Origin: Saccharopolyspora ipomoeae
GTDB lineage: Bacteria; Actinomycetota; Actinomycetes; Mycobacteriales; Pseudonocardiaceae
Length of the DNA stretch: 64,000 bases
Assembly (NCBI RefSeq): GCF_029952525.1
Contig: NZ_JASAOF010000028.1
Coordinates: 1 to 64,000, forward strand
Reading direction: 5' to 3'
The notes below the pieces were generated by a model. That model did not search any database. It saw only the letters and a list, made by a program, of their open reading frames with translations, and was not told where the DNA came from. Shown piece after piece: positions 49,327-59,194 of this stretch (its first letter is position 1; each line of letters starts with the position of its first letter). The position numbers and the translations under genes were made by a program.

Positions 49327-50760
49327 GTGACTGAGAAGCCCAGCATCCCGAATGTTCTCGCCGGTCGTTATGCCTCTCCGGAGCTGGTCGAGCTGTGGTC
49401 CCCGCAGCACAAGATCGTTCTTGAGCGGCGCCTCTGGCTGGCCGTGCTGCGCGCCCAGGCCGACCTCGGCATCGAGGTCCCGGAGCAGGCCGTGGCCGAC
49501 TACGAGCGGGTGCTGGAGCAGGTCGACCTCGACTCCATCGCCGCGCGCGAGCGCGTGACCAGGCACGACGTGAAGGCGCGGATCGAGGAGTTCAACGCGC
49601 TGGCCGGTCACGAGCAGATCCACAAGGGCATGACCTCGCGGGACCTGACCGAGAACGTCGAGCAGCTGCAGGTCCGCCGCAGCCTGGAGCACGTGCGCGA
49701 CCGGACCGTCGCCGTGCTCGCGCGCCTGGGCAAGCTCGCGGGTGAGAACGCCGAGCTGGTCATGGCCGGTCGTTCGCACAACGTCGCCGCGCAGGCCACG
49801 ACGCTGGGCAAGCGCTTCGCCACCGCCGCCGACGAGCTGCTGGTGGCGTTCCGGCGCCTCGAGGAGCTCCTCGACCGGTACCCGCTGCGCGGCATCAAGG
49901 GCCCGGTCGGCACCGCGCAGGACATGCTCGACCTGCTCGGCGGCGACACCGCCAAGCTCGCCGAGCTGGAGCGCCGCGTCGCCGGTCACCTGGGCTTCGG
50001 CAACACGCTGACCAGCGTCGGCCAGGTCTACCCGCGCTCGCTGGACTTCGAGGTGCTGAGCCTGCTGACGCAGCTGGCCGCCGCGCCCTCCAGCGTCGCC
50101 AAGACGATCCGGCTGATGGCCGGGCACGAGCTGGTCACCGAGGGCTTCAAGCCCGGCCAGGTCGGCTCCAGCGCCATGCCGCACAAGATGAACACCCGCT
50201 CCTGCGAGCGCGTCAACGGCCTCGCCGTGATCCTGCGCGGCTACCTGTCGATGAGCGGGGAGCTGGCCGGTGACCAGTGGAACGAGGGCGACGTGTCCTG
50301 CTCGGTGGTGCGCCGGGTGGCGCTGCCGGACGCGTTCTTCGCCTTCGACGGCCTGCTGGAGACGTTCCTGACGGTGCTCGACGAGTTCGGCGCGTTCCCG
50401 GCCGTCATCTCCCGCGAGCTGGACCGCTACCTGCCGTTCCTGGCCACCACGAAGGTGCTGATGGGCGCGGTGCGCGCGGGCGTGGGCCGGGAGGTCGCGC
50501 ACGAGGCGATCAAGGAGAACGCCGTCGCGGTGGCGCTGGACATGCGCGAGCAGGGCGCCGAGCGCAACGACCTGCTCGACCGCCTCGCCGCCGACGAGCG
50601 CCTGCCGCTCGACCGCGACCAGCTGGAGGCCCTGCTGGCCGACCGCCTCGCCTTCACCGGCGCGGCCTCGGCCCAGGTCGGCGACGTCGTCGCGGCCATC
50701 GAGAAGGTCGCCACCCAGTACCCCGAGGCCGCGGCCTACGCCCCGAGCGACATCCTCTGA
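49327..50760 (+). CDS. purB: Adenylosuccinate lyase
   Basis: A 477-residue fumarase-superfamily enzyme. Features are MTSRDLTENVEQLQVRRSLE with the catalytic region, AGRSHNVAAQATTLGKRFAT, and the signature loop GSSAMPHKMNTRSCERVNGL near residue 280. It acts twice in purine synthesis (SAICAR to AICAR, and adenylosuccinate to AMP). GTG 49327 is the start. It sits upstream of purC with the TenA-like gene on the opposite strand between them. Confidence 0.96.
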   Translation: MTEKPSIPNVLAGRYASPELVELWSPQHKIVLERRLWLAVLRAQADLGIEVPEQAVADYERVLEQVDLDSIAARERVTRHDVKARIEEFNALAGHEQIHKGMTSRDLTENVEQLQVRRSLEHVRDRTVAVLARLGKLAGENAELVMAGRSHNVAAQATTLGKRFATAADELLVAFRRLEELLDRYPLRGIKGPVGTAQDMLDLLGGDTAKLAELERRVAGHLGFGNTLTSVGQVYPRSLDFEVLSLLTQLAAAPSSVAKTIRLMAGHELVTEGFKPGQVGSSAMPHKMNTRSCERVNGLAVILRGYLSMSGELAGDQWNEGDVSCSVVRRVALPDAFFAFDGLLETFLTVLDEFGAFPAVISRELDRYLPFLATTKVLMGAVRAGVGREVAHEAIKENAVAVALDMREQGAERNDLLDRLAADERLPLDRDQLEALLADRLAFTGAASAQVGDVVAAIEKVATQYPEAAAYAPSDIL

Positions 50761-50772
50761 CGCCCAGGTGGT

Positions 50773-50822
50773 CGCACGATTTCAATGGAGATCGGGAACC
50801 CGACTTCCATTGAAATCGTGCG
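50773..50822. repeat. Family A intergenic palindrome, copy A4
   Basis: CGCACGATTTCAATGGA (50773-50789) and TCCATTGAAATCGTGCG (50806-50822) are a perfect 17-bp inverted repeat with a 16-nt loop. Compared with A2 the stem base changes from CCC/GGG to CAC/GTG on both arms. It lies between convergent purB and the TenA-like gene. Confidence 0.93.
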
Positions 50823-50834
50823 TCTCCGAGGGGC

Positions 50835-51482
50835 TCAGTCCCAGTGGGCGTTGAAGAAGTCGATCTCGCACTTCGTGGCCTGCTGGAAGAGCCGCAGGCA
50901 GCGGGCCCGGTCCCGCTCGTCGAGGTCGGCGCCGATGCGGTCGAGCTCGGAGCGCAACCAGGTCACCCACTCCTGGAAGTCCGGGTTGGCGTGCAGGTCG
51001 ATCCACTCGGCGTGCACGAAGTTGTCCGGCTTCGCCGGGGCCCGCACCGCCCACTCCTGGTAGGTCCACTCGGCGACGGTGAGCACCGTGAGGATCTCGG
51101 CGTAGCCGCCGTTGTCCCTGGTGTCGCGCATCAGGTCGCGGAACGCCACCGTCGCCGGGTCCAGCTCCGGGTCGACCCGGTCGGACTCGACGATGCCCAG
51201 CGCCTCGAAGGACCGCTGGAAGTAGGTGTTCTCCTCGCTGGTGACCACCGCGATGCTGCCGGCCAGCTTCAGCCGCGACTCGTACCGGTCGGCCCGAGCG
51301 ACGGCGGCGCCGAGCAGCGCCAGGAAGTCGTCGACGAACTGGTAGTCCTGCACCAGGTACGAGCTCATGTACTCGTCGGGCATCGACCCGTCGAACAGCG
51401 CGTCGGTGAACGGGTGCTCCACGACCGCGGTCCAGTCCGGTTCGCTGCGCTCGCGCAGCCAGTCGGTGAAGTTGTCGGTCAT
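50835..51482 (-). CDS. TenA-like protein lacking the catalytic cysteine (TenA_E type)
   Basis: A 215-residue haem-oxygenase-like helical protein with TenA landmarks ([67 protein letters not shown]). Where thiaminase TenA has a cysteine in LPCxWxY, this has TVAEW, as in the TenA_E branch that uses Glu and takes part in thiamine-pyrimidine salvage. ATG 51482 follows GGAGGAGATC. It lies between purB and purC, and thiamine pyrimidine derives from a purine intermediate, so the linkage may be functional. Confidence 0.85.
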   Translation of the reverse strand: MTDNFTDWLRERSEPDWTAVVEHPFTDALFDGSMPDEYMSSYLVQDYQFVDDFLALLGAAVARADRYESRLKLAGSIAVVTSEENTYFQRSFEALGIVESDRVDPELDPATVAFRDLMRDTRDNGGYAEILTVLTVAEWTYQEWAVRAPAKPDNFVHAEWIDLHANPDFQEWVTWLRSELDRIGADLDERDRARCLRLFQQATKCEIDFFNAHWD

Positions 51483-51546
51483 GATCTCCTCCTTCTCCCG
51501 TTCCCCATCCCACCACGTGCGGGCGCCCAACCTGCGGTGGGAGACA

Positions 51547-52446
51547 ATGCGCGTCGTGGTTGCACTCGCCGATTACCCCCAGATCGCGGCAGGCAAGGTT
51601 CGCCAGCTGCACGCCGTCGATGACGAACACCTGCTGCTGGTCGCCTCGGACCGGATCTCGGCCTACGACCACGTGCTGGACACGCCGATCCCGGACAAGG
51701 GCGCGGTGCTCACCGCGATGAGCGTGTTCTGGTTCGAGCTGCTGGCCGACGAGCTGCCGAACCACCTGGTCGCCCACGACGACCCGCGCATCCCCGCCGA
51801 GGTGCGCGGCCGCGCGCTGCTGGTGAAGCGGCTGACGATGGTGCCGGTGGAGTGCGTCGCCCGCGGCTACCTGACCGGTTCCGGGCTGATCGACTACCAG
51901 CGCACCGGCGCGGTGTGCGGCGTGTCGCTGCCGGACGGGCTGGTGGAGTCCTCCCGCCTGCCGGAGCCGATCTTCACCCCGGCCACCAAGGCCGAGATCG
52001 GCGAGCACGACGAGAACGTGAGCTTCGAGGCCGTCGCCGCGCAGGAGGGCGCGGAGCGCGCCGCCGAGCTGCGCGACCTCACCCTGCGCGTCTACGCCCG
52101 CGCGGCCGAGCACGCCCGCGAGCGCGGCGTGATCCTGGCCGACACGAAGTTCGAGTTCGGCCTCAACGCCGCCGGCGAGCTGGTGCTCGGCGACGAGGTG
52201 CTGACCCCGGACTCGTCCCGCTACTGGCCGGCCGACGGCTACGAGGCGGGCAAGGTGCAGCCGTCGTTCGACAAGCAGTTCGTCCGCAACTGGCTGACCT
52301 CGGAGGACTCCGGCTGGGACCGGCACTCCGACACCCCGCCGCCCGCGCTGCCGGACCACATCGTCGCGGCCACGCGGGACCGCTACGTCGAGGCCTACGA
52401 GCGCATCACGGGACGCTCCTTCGCCGACTGGCCCCAGGGCTCCTGA
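51547..52446 (+). CDS. purC: SAICAR synthetase
   Basis: A 299-residue PurC of the long type. [20 protein letters not shown] begins the ATP fold, with [20 protein letters not shown] and the late [20 protein letters not shown] plus [20 protein letters not shown]. It condenses CAIR and aspartate. ATG 51547 ([17 protein letters not shown]) is the start; the frame upstream overlaps the TenA-like gene and is rejected. Confidence 0.96.
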   Translation: MRVVVALADYPQIAAGKVRQLHAVDDEHLLLVASDRISAYDHVLDTPIPDKGAVLTAMSVFWFELLADELPNHLVAHDDPRIPAEVRGRALLVKRLTMVPVECVARGYLTGSGLIDYQRTGAVCGVSLPDGLVESSRLPEPIFTPATKAEIGEHDENVSFEAVAAQEGAERAAELRDLTLRVYARAAEHARERGVILADTKFEFGLNAAGELVLGDEVLTPDSSRYWPADGYEAGKVQPSFDKQFVRNWLTSEDSGWDRHSDTPPPALPDHIVAATRDRYVEAYERITGRSFADWPQGS

Positions 52447-52625
52447 CGGCGGGCGCCTGACCTGGGCATTCGGAGCTTCACCCGGTAGCGGGATCCGGCG
52501 GCGTGTCGGGAGGTGGGCCTGGCGTGCGCGTTTGATGGTTGCGGTGTGGAGGTTCGCCGGATTTGCGCCGGGGCGACACCTGGCTTTCAGGTAACGGTCA
52601 CCCGCGCCAGGCCGAATGGGTGTTT

Positions 52626-53369
52626 GTGAGCACGCCGCTCGTGGTGTCGTTGTCGGGGCTGGAGCACCGGTCGTTGGACAGCTGCGCGGATTTCGCCGCG
52701 GAGCTCGACCGGCGGTCCGTCCCGCTGTCCCTGCTGATCTCACCGCGCCCGACCGACCTCGACGCGCGTGACCGCAGGTCACCGACGCTGCGCTGGGTCG
52801 CCGACCGGTTGGGCGGGAAGGACACGGTCAGCCTGCACGGCTTCGCCCGCGTCTCGCCCGGCCTGCGCTCCCGGCTCGCCCCGGCGGCGCGGCTGCCCGC
52901 GCACGAGGCGGGCCTGCGGCTGGTGGCCGCCTCGGCTGTGCTGGAGCAGGCGGGCCTGCGCACCCGCACCTTCGTGCCGCCGCGCTGGCTGGCCTCGCCG
53001 GGCACCGTCCTCGCCGCTCAGCGGCGCGGCTTCGCGGTGTGCGCGGACGCGATGGGGGTGCGCGACCTGGGCACCGGCCAGGTGCTGCGGTCCCGGATCC
53101 GGATCCTCGGCCCGGGTGAGGCCGCCGAGCCGTGGTGGTGCCGGGCGCTGGTGCTCGGAGCGGGCCGCGCGGCCCGCCGGGGACGCGCGGTGCGGCTCGC
53201 GCTGGAGGCCCGGACGTTGGCGAAACCCGCTGTGCGGCACGCGATCCTGGACGCGATCGACCTCGCGCTGCACCACGGCGCGGAGCCGGTCACCTACGCG
53301 TCGTTCGCGACCGTGCGTGCGGAGACCGACCGCATCCCGACGCCGCGGATTCCGCACGAAGCTTGGTGA
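52626..53369 (+). CDS. DUF2334-type polysaccharide-deacetylase-like protein
   Basis: A 247-residue protein of the deacetylase superfamily. Residues about 5-60 read LVVSLSGLEHRSLDSCADFA and LSLLISPRP, the family metal-site His is in TVSLHGFARVSPG, and TFVPPRWLASPGTVLAAQRR is typical. The usual first-strand Asp-Asp metal motif is not obvious, so activity is uncertain. No signal peptide is seen, which suggests a cytoplasmic enzyme. GTG 52626 is preferred. It is followed directly by family D repeat D3. Confidence 0.78.
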   Translation: MSTPLVVSLSGLEHRSLDSCADFAAELDRRSVPLSLLISPRPTDLDARDRRSPTLRWVADRLGGKDTVSLHGFARVSPGLRSRLAPAARLPAHEAGLRLVAASAVLEQAGLRTRTFVPPRWLASPGTVLAAQRRGFAVCADAMGVRDLGTGQVLRSRIRILGPGEAAEPWWCRALVLGAGRAARRGRAVRLALEARTLAKPAVRHAILDAIDLALHHGAEPVTYASFATVRAETDRIPTPRIPHEAW

Positions 53370-53371
53370 GA

Positions 53372-53441
53372 GGACAGTTCTTCCTCGAATCACCCATGAT
53401 CGAAGTCCGTTTTGCCCGGTTAATTCGAGGAAAAACTGTCC
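53372..53441. repeat. Family D structured repeat, copy D3
   Basis: GGACAGTTCTTCCTCGAAT (53372-53390) pairs with 53423-53441, 18 of 19 positions. The loop carries the core CACCCATGATCGAAGTCCG then TTTTGCCCGG. It starts 3 bp after the deacetylase-like stop and ends 6 bp before the convergent MBL gene stop. Confidence 0.92.
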
Positions 53442-53446
53442 CTTGC

Positions 53447-54082
53447 CTAGATCTCGGTGGCGGTGGCCCGGGGGAGGACGTCGACCGCGGTCTCCGCGGG
53501 GCTGAGCTCCTCGAAGCGGCGGTAGTGCATCGCGGGCATCGCCAGCACGGCCTCGTGGATCGGGACGGCGGCGCGCGGGGCGACCGCGCGGAGGAAGTCC
53601 ACGGCCTCGGAGAGCTTGAGCCACGGCGCGCCGGTCGGCAGGCCGAGGACGTCGATCCGCTGCTCGGGCACGTGGAACGAGTCGCCCGGGTGGTAGAAGG
53701 CGCCGTGGTCGACGAGGTAGCCGACGTTGTCGATGTTCGGGATGTCCGGGTGGATCACCGCGTGCTCCCCGCCGACGACGTTGATCGACGATCCGCCCAG
53801 CTCCAGGGCGTCGCCGGGCTTCGCGGTGGTCGCGGTCAGGCCCTTCTCGGCGACGGCGGCCGCGCTGCCCGGGTCGACGACCAGCCGGGCGCCGGGGTTG
53901 GCCTCCAGCAGCGCCGGGAGCCGGTCGAGGTCGAGGTGGTCCGCGTGCTGGTGGGTGATCAGCACGGCGTCCAGGTCGCGCAGGTCCTCGAAGTCGGACG
54001 AGAACCCGCCCGGGTCGAGCAGCAGTCGGCCGGAACCGGTCTCCAGCAGCACGCACGCGTGTCCGAAGTGGGTGATGTGCAC
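53447..54082 (-). CDS. Metallo-beta-lactamase-fold hydrolase
   Basis: A 211-residue UlaG-like MBL protein. It starts VHITHFGHACVLLETGSGRL, has the zinc motif THQHADHLD near residue 55, and later GEHAVIHPDIP, FYHPGDSF and VPIHEAV. Substrate unknown. GTG 54082 has AGGAGG 5 bp ahead and fits the family N-terminus. It is the middle of a short minus-strand run with the secreted protein upstream. Confidence 0.88.
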   Translation of the reverse strand: MHITHFGHACVLLETGSGRLLLDPGGFSSDFEDLRDLDAVLITHQHADHLDLDRLPALLEANPGARLVVDPGSAAAVAEKGLTATTAKPGDALELGGSSINVVGGEHAVIHPDIPNIDNVGYLVDHGAFYHPGDSFHVPEQRIDVLGLPTGAPWLKLSEAVDFLRAVAPRAAVPIHEAVLAMPAMHYRRFEELSPAETAVDVLPRATATEI

Positions 54083-54185
54083 GCGAATCCTCCTCAGCGG
54101 CGAGCGAAATCCGCGCCCCACTCTGCCACCACCCGCAGCGACGCGAAGGACCGGCGAGCCCCCGAGCCCCGCCGGTCCCAGGTCG

Positions 54186-54602
54186 TCACTCGACGGTGAT
54201 CACGACGCCCGGAACCGGGCCGCCGCCCGCGCGGCCGTGCACCTGGTACTGCCCCGGCGCGACGTCGGCGATGGTGGCGATCAGGTCGGCGCTCCCGTCG
54301 GACGCGCGGACCAGGTGGGCCACGCCCTCGTCGGCGCCCATCGGGTGGTCGGAGTCGCGGACGAAGGCGCCGGACGAGACCCAGCTCAGCGCCTCCTGCC
54401 CGTGCTCGACGTGGATCCTCAGCTGCTCGCCCGGGTGCACCACAGGTCGGTCGACGGTCAGCGGGACGCCCTGCGCCGCGGTGGCGGTGATCGGTGCGCT
54501 TCCGGCGTCCGGGACTCCGGTGGTGGCGTTGGCGACGGGCGCGGTGGTCAGCGCGAGGCCGGCGAGAGCGGCCCCGGCGAGGACGGTCGTGAAGCGGCGC
54601 AT
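54186..54602 (-). CDS. Secreted protein of unknown function
   Basis: A 138-residue protein. The signal peptide (MRRFTTVLAGAALAGLALTT, cleavage near ANA) precedes a beta-rich mature domain (PLTVDRPVVHPGEQLRIHVE; DVAPGQYQVHGRAGGGPVPG) of the kind found in actinomycete cell-surface proteins. No cysteines or anchor are visible, so it is probably released or loosely attached. GAGGGG precedes ATG 54602. Divergent from purS. Confidence 0.78.
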   Translation of the reverse strand: MRRFTTVLAGAALAGLALTTAPVANATTGVPDAGSAPITATAAQGVPLTVDRPVVHPGEQLRIHVEHGQEALSWVSSGAFVRDSDHPMGADEGVAHLVRASDGSADLIATIADVAPGQYQVHGRAGGGPVPGVVITVE

Positions 54603-54834
54603 GGCGAAACCCCTCAGCGGTCAACGTTGTTGTTGCTGACCTGAAGACGCCCGGGCCGCCGGGAGGTTCGGACCAATGCCGCCACATGTGCCCCACGTCA
54701 CCATCGGCGGGTGAGCTGCGACGCACGTCGGGCCCCTGCGCGGACGGGTGAACCCGCAGCTCAGGTACGCTGCGCGGGTACTGCTGGCCATCCGCCGGAC
54801 CGGCGGATCTGCACGGAAACCGGGAGCAGCACCC

Positions 54835-55074
54835 GTGGCCCGAGTCGTTGTCGACGTCATGCCCAAGCAGGAGATCCTCGACCCGCAGGGACAGGCGGTG
54901 GCCAACGCGCTGCCCCGTCTCGGGTTCGACGGGATCACCGAAGTCCGCCAGGGGAAGCGGTTCGAGCTGGAGGTCGCCGACGACGTCGACGACGCCACCC
55001 TCGCCAACATCGCCGAGACCCTGCTGGCCAACCCCGTGATCGAGGACTTCGAGGTTCGGCGGGTGGAAGCGTGA
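54835..55074 (+). CDS. purS: FGAM synthase subunit PurS
   Basis: A 79-residue ferredoxin-like protein (VARVVVDVMPKQEILDPQGQ; FDGITEVRQGKRFELEVAD; LLANPVIEDFEV), the normal length for PurS. It bridges PurQ and PurL in formylglycinamidine ribonucleotide synthase. GTG 54835 with GGGAGCAGC upstream is chosen over an earlier start at 54748 that would add 29 basic residues. First gene of the purSQL set. Confidence 0.95.
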   Translation: MARVVVDVMPKQEILDPQGQAVANALPRLGFDGITEVRQGKRFELEVADDVDDATLANIAETLLANPVIEDFEVRRVEA

Positions 55075-55144
55075 TCGGCGTTTGGGCAGCTGGAGTCCTG
55101 CTCCACCGCACCTCAGGGGAACGTGACGCAAACCGGCCACGAGA

Positions 55145-55163
55145 AACCTCGACACGCGAGGTT
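55145..55163 (+). terminator. Hairpin in the purS-purQ gap, possible attenuator
   Basis: AACCTCG and CGAGGTT form a perfect 7-bp stem with loop ACACG in the middle of the 133-bp gap between purS and purQ. It may lower downstream expression or stabilise the purS transcript end. Confidence 0.4.
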
Positions 55164-55207
55164 CGGCGGGTCGCAACCACCACTGCGTATCGCGGAGAGG
55201 CGGACTA

Positions 55208-55879
55208 GTGAAGATCGGGATCATCACCTTCCCCGGCACGCTCGACGACGTCGACGCCGCCCGGGCGGTGCGCCGCGCCGGTGGCGAGGCCGTCGCGCTC
55301 TGGCACGCCGACCACGACCTCAAGGGCGTCGACGCCGTGGTCGTCCCCGGCGGCTTCTCCTACGGCGACTACCTGCGCTGCGGCGCGATCGCCAAGTTCG
55401 CCCCCGTGATGACCGAGGTCATCATCGCCGCGGGCAAGGGGATGCCGGTGCTGGGCGTGTGCAACGGCTTCCAGATCCTGTGCGAGTCCGGGCTGCTGCC
55501 CGGCGTGCTGACCCGCAACGCGGGCCTGCACTACGTGTGCCGCGACCAGTGGCTGAAGGTGGAGAACAACTCCAGCGCCTGGACCACGCGCTACGACGCC
55601 GGTGCCGAGCTGCTCATCCCGATCAAGCACGGCGAGGGCAACTACATGGCCGACCAGGCCGTCCTCGACCAGCTGGAGGGCGAGGGCCGCGTGCTGTTCC
55701 GCTACGCCGGGGAGAACCCGAACGGATCGCAGCGCGACATCGCGGGCATCACCGACGCGCGCGGGCGGATCGCCGGCATGATGCCGCACCCCGAGCACGC
55801 GATCGACCCGCTGACCGGGCCCACCGACGACGGCCTCGGCATGTTCCTGTCCGTTCTGGATTCTTTGGTGGCAGCGTGA
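55208..55879 (+). CDS. purQ: FGAM synthase glutaminase subunit PurQ
   Basis: A 223-residue class I glutamine amidotransferase. The nucleophile Cys lies in [15 protein letters not shown] near residue 86, and the His/Glu of the triad in [11 protein letters not shown] near 200. It supplies ammonia to PurL. GTG 55208 after GGAGAGG. Its stop overlaps purL by 4 bp (GTGA), so the two are translated in a coupled way. Confidence 0.97.
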   Translation: MKIGIITFPGTLDDVDAARAVRRAGGEAVALWHADHDLKGVDAVVVPGGFSYGDYLRCGAIAKFAPVMTEVIIAAGKGMPVLGVCNGFQILCESGLLPGVLTRNAGLHYVCRDQWLKVENNSSAWTTRYDAGAELLIPIKHGEGNYMADQAVLDQLEGEGRVLFRYAGENPNGSQRDIAGITDARGRIAGMMPHPEHAIDPLTGPTDDGLGMFLSVLDSLVAA

Positions 55880-58158
55880 CCGACAAGATCGATTCCGTCG
55901 GGGTGGCCGAGAAGTCTCCCGACGTCGACCAGCCCTACCGCGAGCTGGGGCTCAAGGACGACGAGTACCAGCGGATCCGCGAGATCCTCGGCCGCCGGCC
56001 CACCGAGGCCGAGCTGGCGATGTACTCGGTCATGTGGAGCGAGCACTGCTCCTACAAGTCCTCCAAGGTCCACCTGAAGTACTTCGGCGAGACCACCACC
56101 GACGAGATGCGCGCCAAGATGCTCGCCGGCATCGGCGAGAACGCGGGCGTGGTCGACATCGGTGACGGCTGGGCCGTGACCTTCAAGCTGGAGAGCCACA
56201 ACCACCCGTCCTACGTCGAGCCCTACCAGGGTGCGGCGACGGGCGTCGGCGGCATCGTCCGCGACATCATGGCGATGGGCGCCCGCCCGGTCGCCGTCGC
56301 CGACCCGCTGCGCTTCGGCCCGGCCGAGGCCGAGGACACCAAGCGCGTGCTGCCCGGCGTGGTCGCCGGTGTCGGCGGCTACGGCAACTGCCTGGGTCTG
56401 CCCAACATCGGCGGCGAGGTCGTCTTCGACGACACCTACGCGGGGAACCCGCTGGTCAACGCCATGTGTGTGGGCGTGATGAAGACCGAGGACCTGCACC
56501 TCGCGCACGCCACCGGCAAGGGCAACAAGATCATCCTGTTCGGCGCCCGCACCGGTCTCGACGGCATCGGCGGCGTGTCCGTGCTGGCGTCGGAGACCTT
56601 CGACGGCGACGAGAGCGCGGGCGGCCGCAAGAAGCTGCCGAGCGTGCAGGTCGGCGACCCGTTCGCCGAGAAGGTGCTCATCGAGTGCTGCCTGGACCTG
56701 TACCACTCCGGCCTCGTCGTGGGCATCCAGGACCTCGGCGGCGCCGGGCTGTCCTGCGCGACCTCCGAGCTGGCCGCGGCCGGTGACGGCGGCATGCGCG
56801 TCGACCTCGACCAGGTCCCGCTGCGCGCCACCGGCATGAACGCCGCGGAGATCCTCTCCAGCGAGTCCCAGGAGCGCATGTGCGCCGTCGTGGATCCGTC
56901 CAAGGTGGACGAGTTCATGGCGGTCTGCCGGAAGTGGGACGTCACGGCGAACGTCATCGGTGAGGTCACCGACGGCGAGAACCTGGAGATCTACTGGCAG
57001 AACGAGCTCGTCGTGGACGTGCCGCCGCGCACCGTGGCCCACCACGGCCCGGTCTACGAGCGTCCCGTCGAGCGGCCGGGCGAGCAGGACCTCATCGCCG
57101 CCGACAACGCGAACACGCTGGCGCGCCCGTCCACCCCGGACGAGCTGCGGGAGACCATCCTGACGATGGCCGCCTCCCCGAACCTGTGCTCGCGCGCGTG
57201 GGTCACCGACCAGTACGACCGCTACGTGCGGGGCAACACCGTGCTGGCCCAGCCGTCCGACGGCGGTGTGCTGCGCATCGACGAGGAGACCGGGCGCGGC
57301 ATCGCGGTCGCCACCGACTGCAACGCCCGCTACACCCGGCTCGACCCGTACACCGGCGCGCAGCTGGCGCTGGCCGAGGCGTACCGGAACGTGGCCACCA
57401 CCGGTGCCACGCCGATGGCCGTCACCAACTGCCTGAACTTCGGTTCGCCGGAGGACCCGGGCGTGATGTGGCAGTTCCAGCAGGCGGTGCGCGGTCTCGC
57501 CGACGGCTGCGCCGAGCTGGGCATCCCGGTGACCGGCGGCAACGTCAGCTTCTACAACCAGACCGGGCAGCAGGCGATCCTGCCGACTCCGGTCGTCGGC
57601 GTGCTCGGCACGATCGACGACGTCACCCGCCGCATCCCCACCGGCATCGGCGGTGAGGAGGGCGAGACGCTGATCCTGCTCGGCGACACGCGCGAGGAGT
57701 TCGGCGGTTCGGAGTGGGCCCGCGTGGCGCACGACCACCTCGGCGGCACGCCGCCGCAGGTCGACCTGGCCCGCGAGAAGCTGCTGGCCGACATCGTGCT
57801 GGCGGGTTCCCGCGATGGCATGATCTCCGCCGCGCACGACCTCTCCGAGGGCGGTCTGGCGCAGGCGCTGGTCGAGACGGCGCTGGTCGGCGAGTGCGGT
57901 GCCCGCGTGGTGCTGCCGGAGGGCGCGGACCCGTTCGTCCAGCTGTTCTCCGAGTCGTCCGGCCGGATCCTGGTCGCGGTGCCGCGCTCGGAGGAGCTGC
58001 GCTTCACCGACATGTGCACCGCTCGCGGCCTGCCGTGGGCCAAGATCGGCGTCGCCGACGCGGGCTCGAACTCCCTGGACATCCAGGACGTCACCGAGAT
58101 CCCGCTGCCGGAGCTCCGCGAGGCGTGGGAGGGCACGCTGCCGAAGCTCTTCGGCTGA
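55876..58158 (+). CDS. purL: FGAM synthase subunit PurL (small type)
   Basis: A 760-residue small PurL with two AIRS-like halves. The catalytic His region [20 protein letters not shown] is near residue 50, followed by [20 protein letters not shown] and later [20 protein letters not shown] and [13 protein letters not shown]. It uses ATP and PurQ-derived ammonia to make FGAM. GTG 55876 overlaps the purQ stop. A strong hairpin 11 bp after the stop ends the operon; that hairpin lies inside the 3' coding end of the next, convergent gene. Confidence 0.97.
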   Translation: MTDKIDSVGVAEKSPDVDQPYRELGLKDDEYQRIREILGRRPTEAELAMYSVMWSEHCSYKSSKVHLKYFGETTTDEMRAKMLAGIGENAGVVDIGDGWAVTFKLESHNHPSYVEPYQGAATGVGGIVRDIMAMGARPVAVADPLRFGPAEAEDTKRVLPGVVAGVGGYGNCLGLPNIGGEVVFDDTYAGNPLVNAMCVGVMKTEDLHLAHATGKGNKIILFGARTGLDGIGGVSVLASETFDGDESAGGRKKLPSVQVGDPFAEKVLIECCLDLYHSGLVVGIQDLGGAGLSCATSELAAAGDGGMRVDLDQVPLRATGMNAAEILSSESQERMCAVVDPSKVDEFMAVCRKWDVTANVIGEVTDGENLEIYWQNELVVDVPPRTVAHHGPVYERPVERPGEQDLIAADNANTLARPSTPDELRETILTMAASPNLCSRAWVTDQYDRYVRGNTVLAQPSDGGVLRIDEETGRGIAVATDCNARYTRLDPYTGAQLALAEAYRNVATTGATPMAVTNCLNFGSPEDPGVMWQFQQAVRGLADGCAELGIPVTGGNVSFYNQTGQQAILPTPVVGVLGTIDDVTRRIPTGIGGEEGETLILLGDTREEFGGSEWARVAHDHLGGTPPQVDLAREKLLADIVLAGSRDGMISAAHDLSEGGLAQALVETALVGECGARVVLPEGADPFVQLFSESSGRILVAVPRSEELRFTDMCTARGLPWAKIGVADAGSNSLDIQDVTEIPLPELREAWEGTLPKLFG

Positions 58159-58162
58159 TCCT

Positions 58163-59149
58163 TCATTCGACGGGGGCCCCGACCACTTCGGTCGGGGCCC
58201 CCGTCGTTCCGGTGACGTCCGGGGCGCGGGTGAACACGACGCCGTCGAACTCCGCTCGCTCCTCGAAGGACGAACCGGCCAGCGAGACCTCGTCGGTGAA
58301 GGTGCTGTCGGAGAACTTCGCGGGCCCGCGGAACGTGCTGCGCTCGCAGCGCACCGGGCCGCCGAAGTGCACTCCGCTGAACCACGCCCTGCGGTGGAAC
58401 ACCGCGTCGTCGCAGCGGAACCGGCCGCTGAGCCGTCCGGTGCCGAAGGTGCTGCCGGTGAAGTAGACGTGGCCGTGGAAGGTGCTGCGGCTGAGGTTGT
58501 TGCTGCTGAACAGGTGCGCGTAGCGCAGCAGCACGGTGCCGATCTTGCGGTCGGAGAGCTCGAAGTACTCCAGCGTCGCCCCGGTGAGGTCGAGGTCGTA
58601 GATCGGCGCGTCGGCGTCGTCGGCCGCCGGCAGCAGGTCGGTGATCAGGCGCTGCGCGGTGAGCCGCACCTGCAGCTGGCGCTCGGCGTCGTCGGAGTCC
58701 TCGGGAGCCCAGTCCCGCGACGTCGAGTAGCGGGGGTGCTGGAAGGGGCGGCGCAGGTAGGAGCAGAGGACGTCGAGCACGGTCTGGGCGTAGTCGGGGT
58801 TGCTGCGCGCCAGCCCGGCGAGCGCGTGCAGCGCACCCACTCGGACCTGGTCGGTCTCGTGCCCCAGCAGCTCGACGGCCCGCGCGAAGCGCTCGTCGGC
58901 GACCCGGTCCCGCTCCAGCTCGGTCCGCCGACCCTCCAGCGTCTGCCGCTGCTCCTCGACCCGGCGCCGCCGATCGTTCAACCACAACGCGTACAAGGCC
59001 ACCACGGACCCCGCGGCGAGTCCCCCGGTCCGCAACGCCTCCGCCCCGGTCACCCGCGGGTCGAACACCAGCAACCCGACGCTGACCGCGCACAACCCGA
59101 CGATCGCCACCGCGATCGTCACCACCAACCCGACCTTCCGCTCACCCAC
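58163..59149 (-). CDS. Membrane-anchored pentapeptide-repeat protein
   Basis: A 328-residue protein. Two N-terminal helices (about 6-28 and 42-60) are followed by a charged coiled segment (NDRRRRVEEQRQTLEGRRTE), an ELLGHETDQVRVGALHALAG helical region, and a C-terminal half of pentapeptide-type repeats (ATLEYFELSDRKIG, NNLSRSTFHGHVYFTG, CERSTFRGPAKFSDSTF). Such actinomycete proteins are widespread; their role is unknown. The last about 14 codons overlap the purL terminator hairpin, and only 4 bp separate the two stop codons. Confidence 0.88.
   Translation of the reverse strand: MGERKVGLVVTIAVAIVGLCAVSVGLLVFDPRVTGAEALRTGGLAAGSVVALYALWLNDRRRRVEEQRQTLEGRRTELERDRVADERFARAVELLGHETDQVRVGALHALAGLARSNPDYAQTVLDVLCSYLRRPFQHPRYSTSRDWAPEDSDDAERQLQVRLTAQRLITDLLPAADDADAPIYDLDLTGATLEYFELSDRKIGTVLLRYAHLFSSNNLSRSTFHGHVYFTGSTFGTGRLSGRFRCDDAVFHRRAWFSGVHFGGPVRCERSTFRGPAKFSDSTFTDEVSLAGSSFEERAEFDGVVFTRAPDVTGTTGAPTEVVGAPVE
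58169..58205. terminator. Bidirectional terminator hairpin after purL
   Basis: GACGGGGGCCCCGACC (58169-58184) and its exact complement 58190-58205 form a perfect 16-bp stem with loop ACTTC. It lies within the coding end of the convergent pentapeptide gene. Confidence 0.88.
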
Positions 59150-59194
59150 ACCGGTGATCCTCCCCGAAAACGATCACCCAACGCACCCACCTCC

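Noticed and set aside
55702-57837. 711-residue minus-strand ORF opposite purL
   Set aside because: Shadow of the purL reading frame; no family resemblance.
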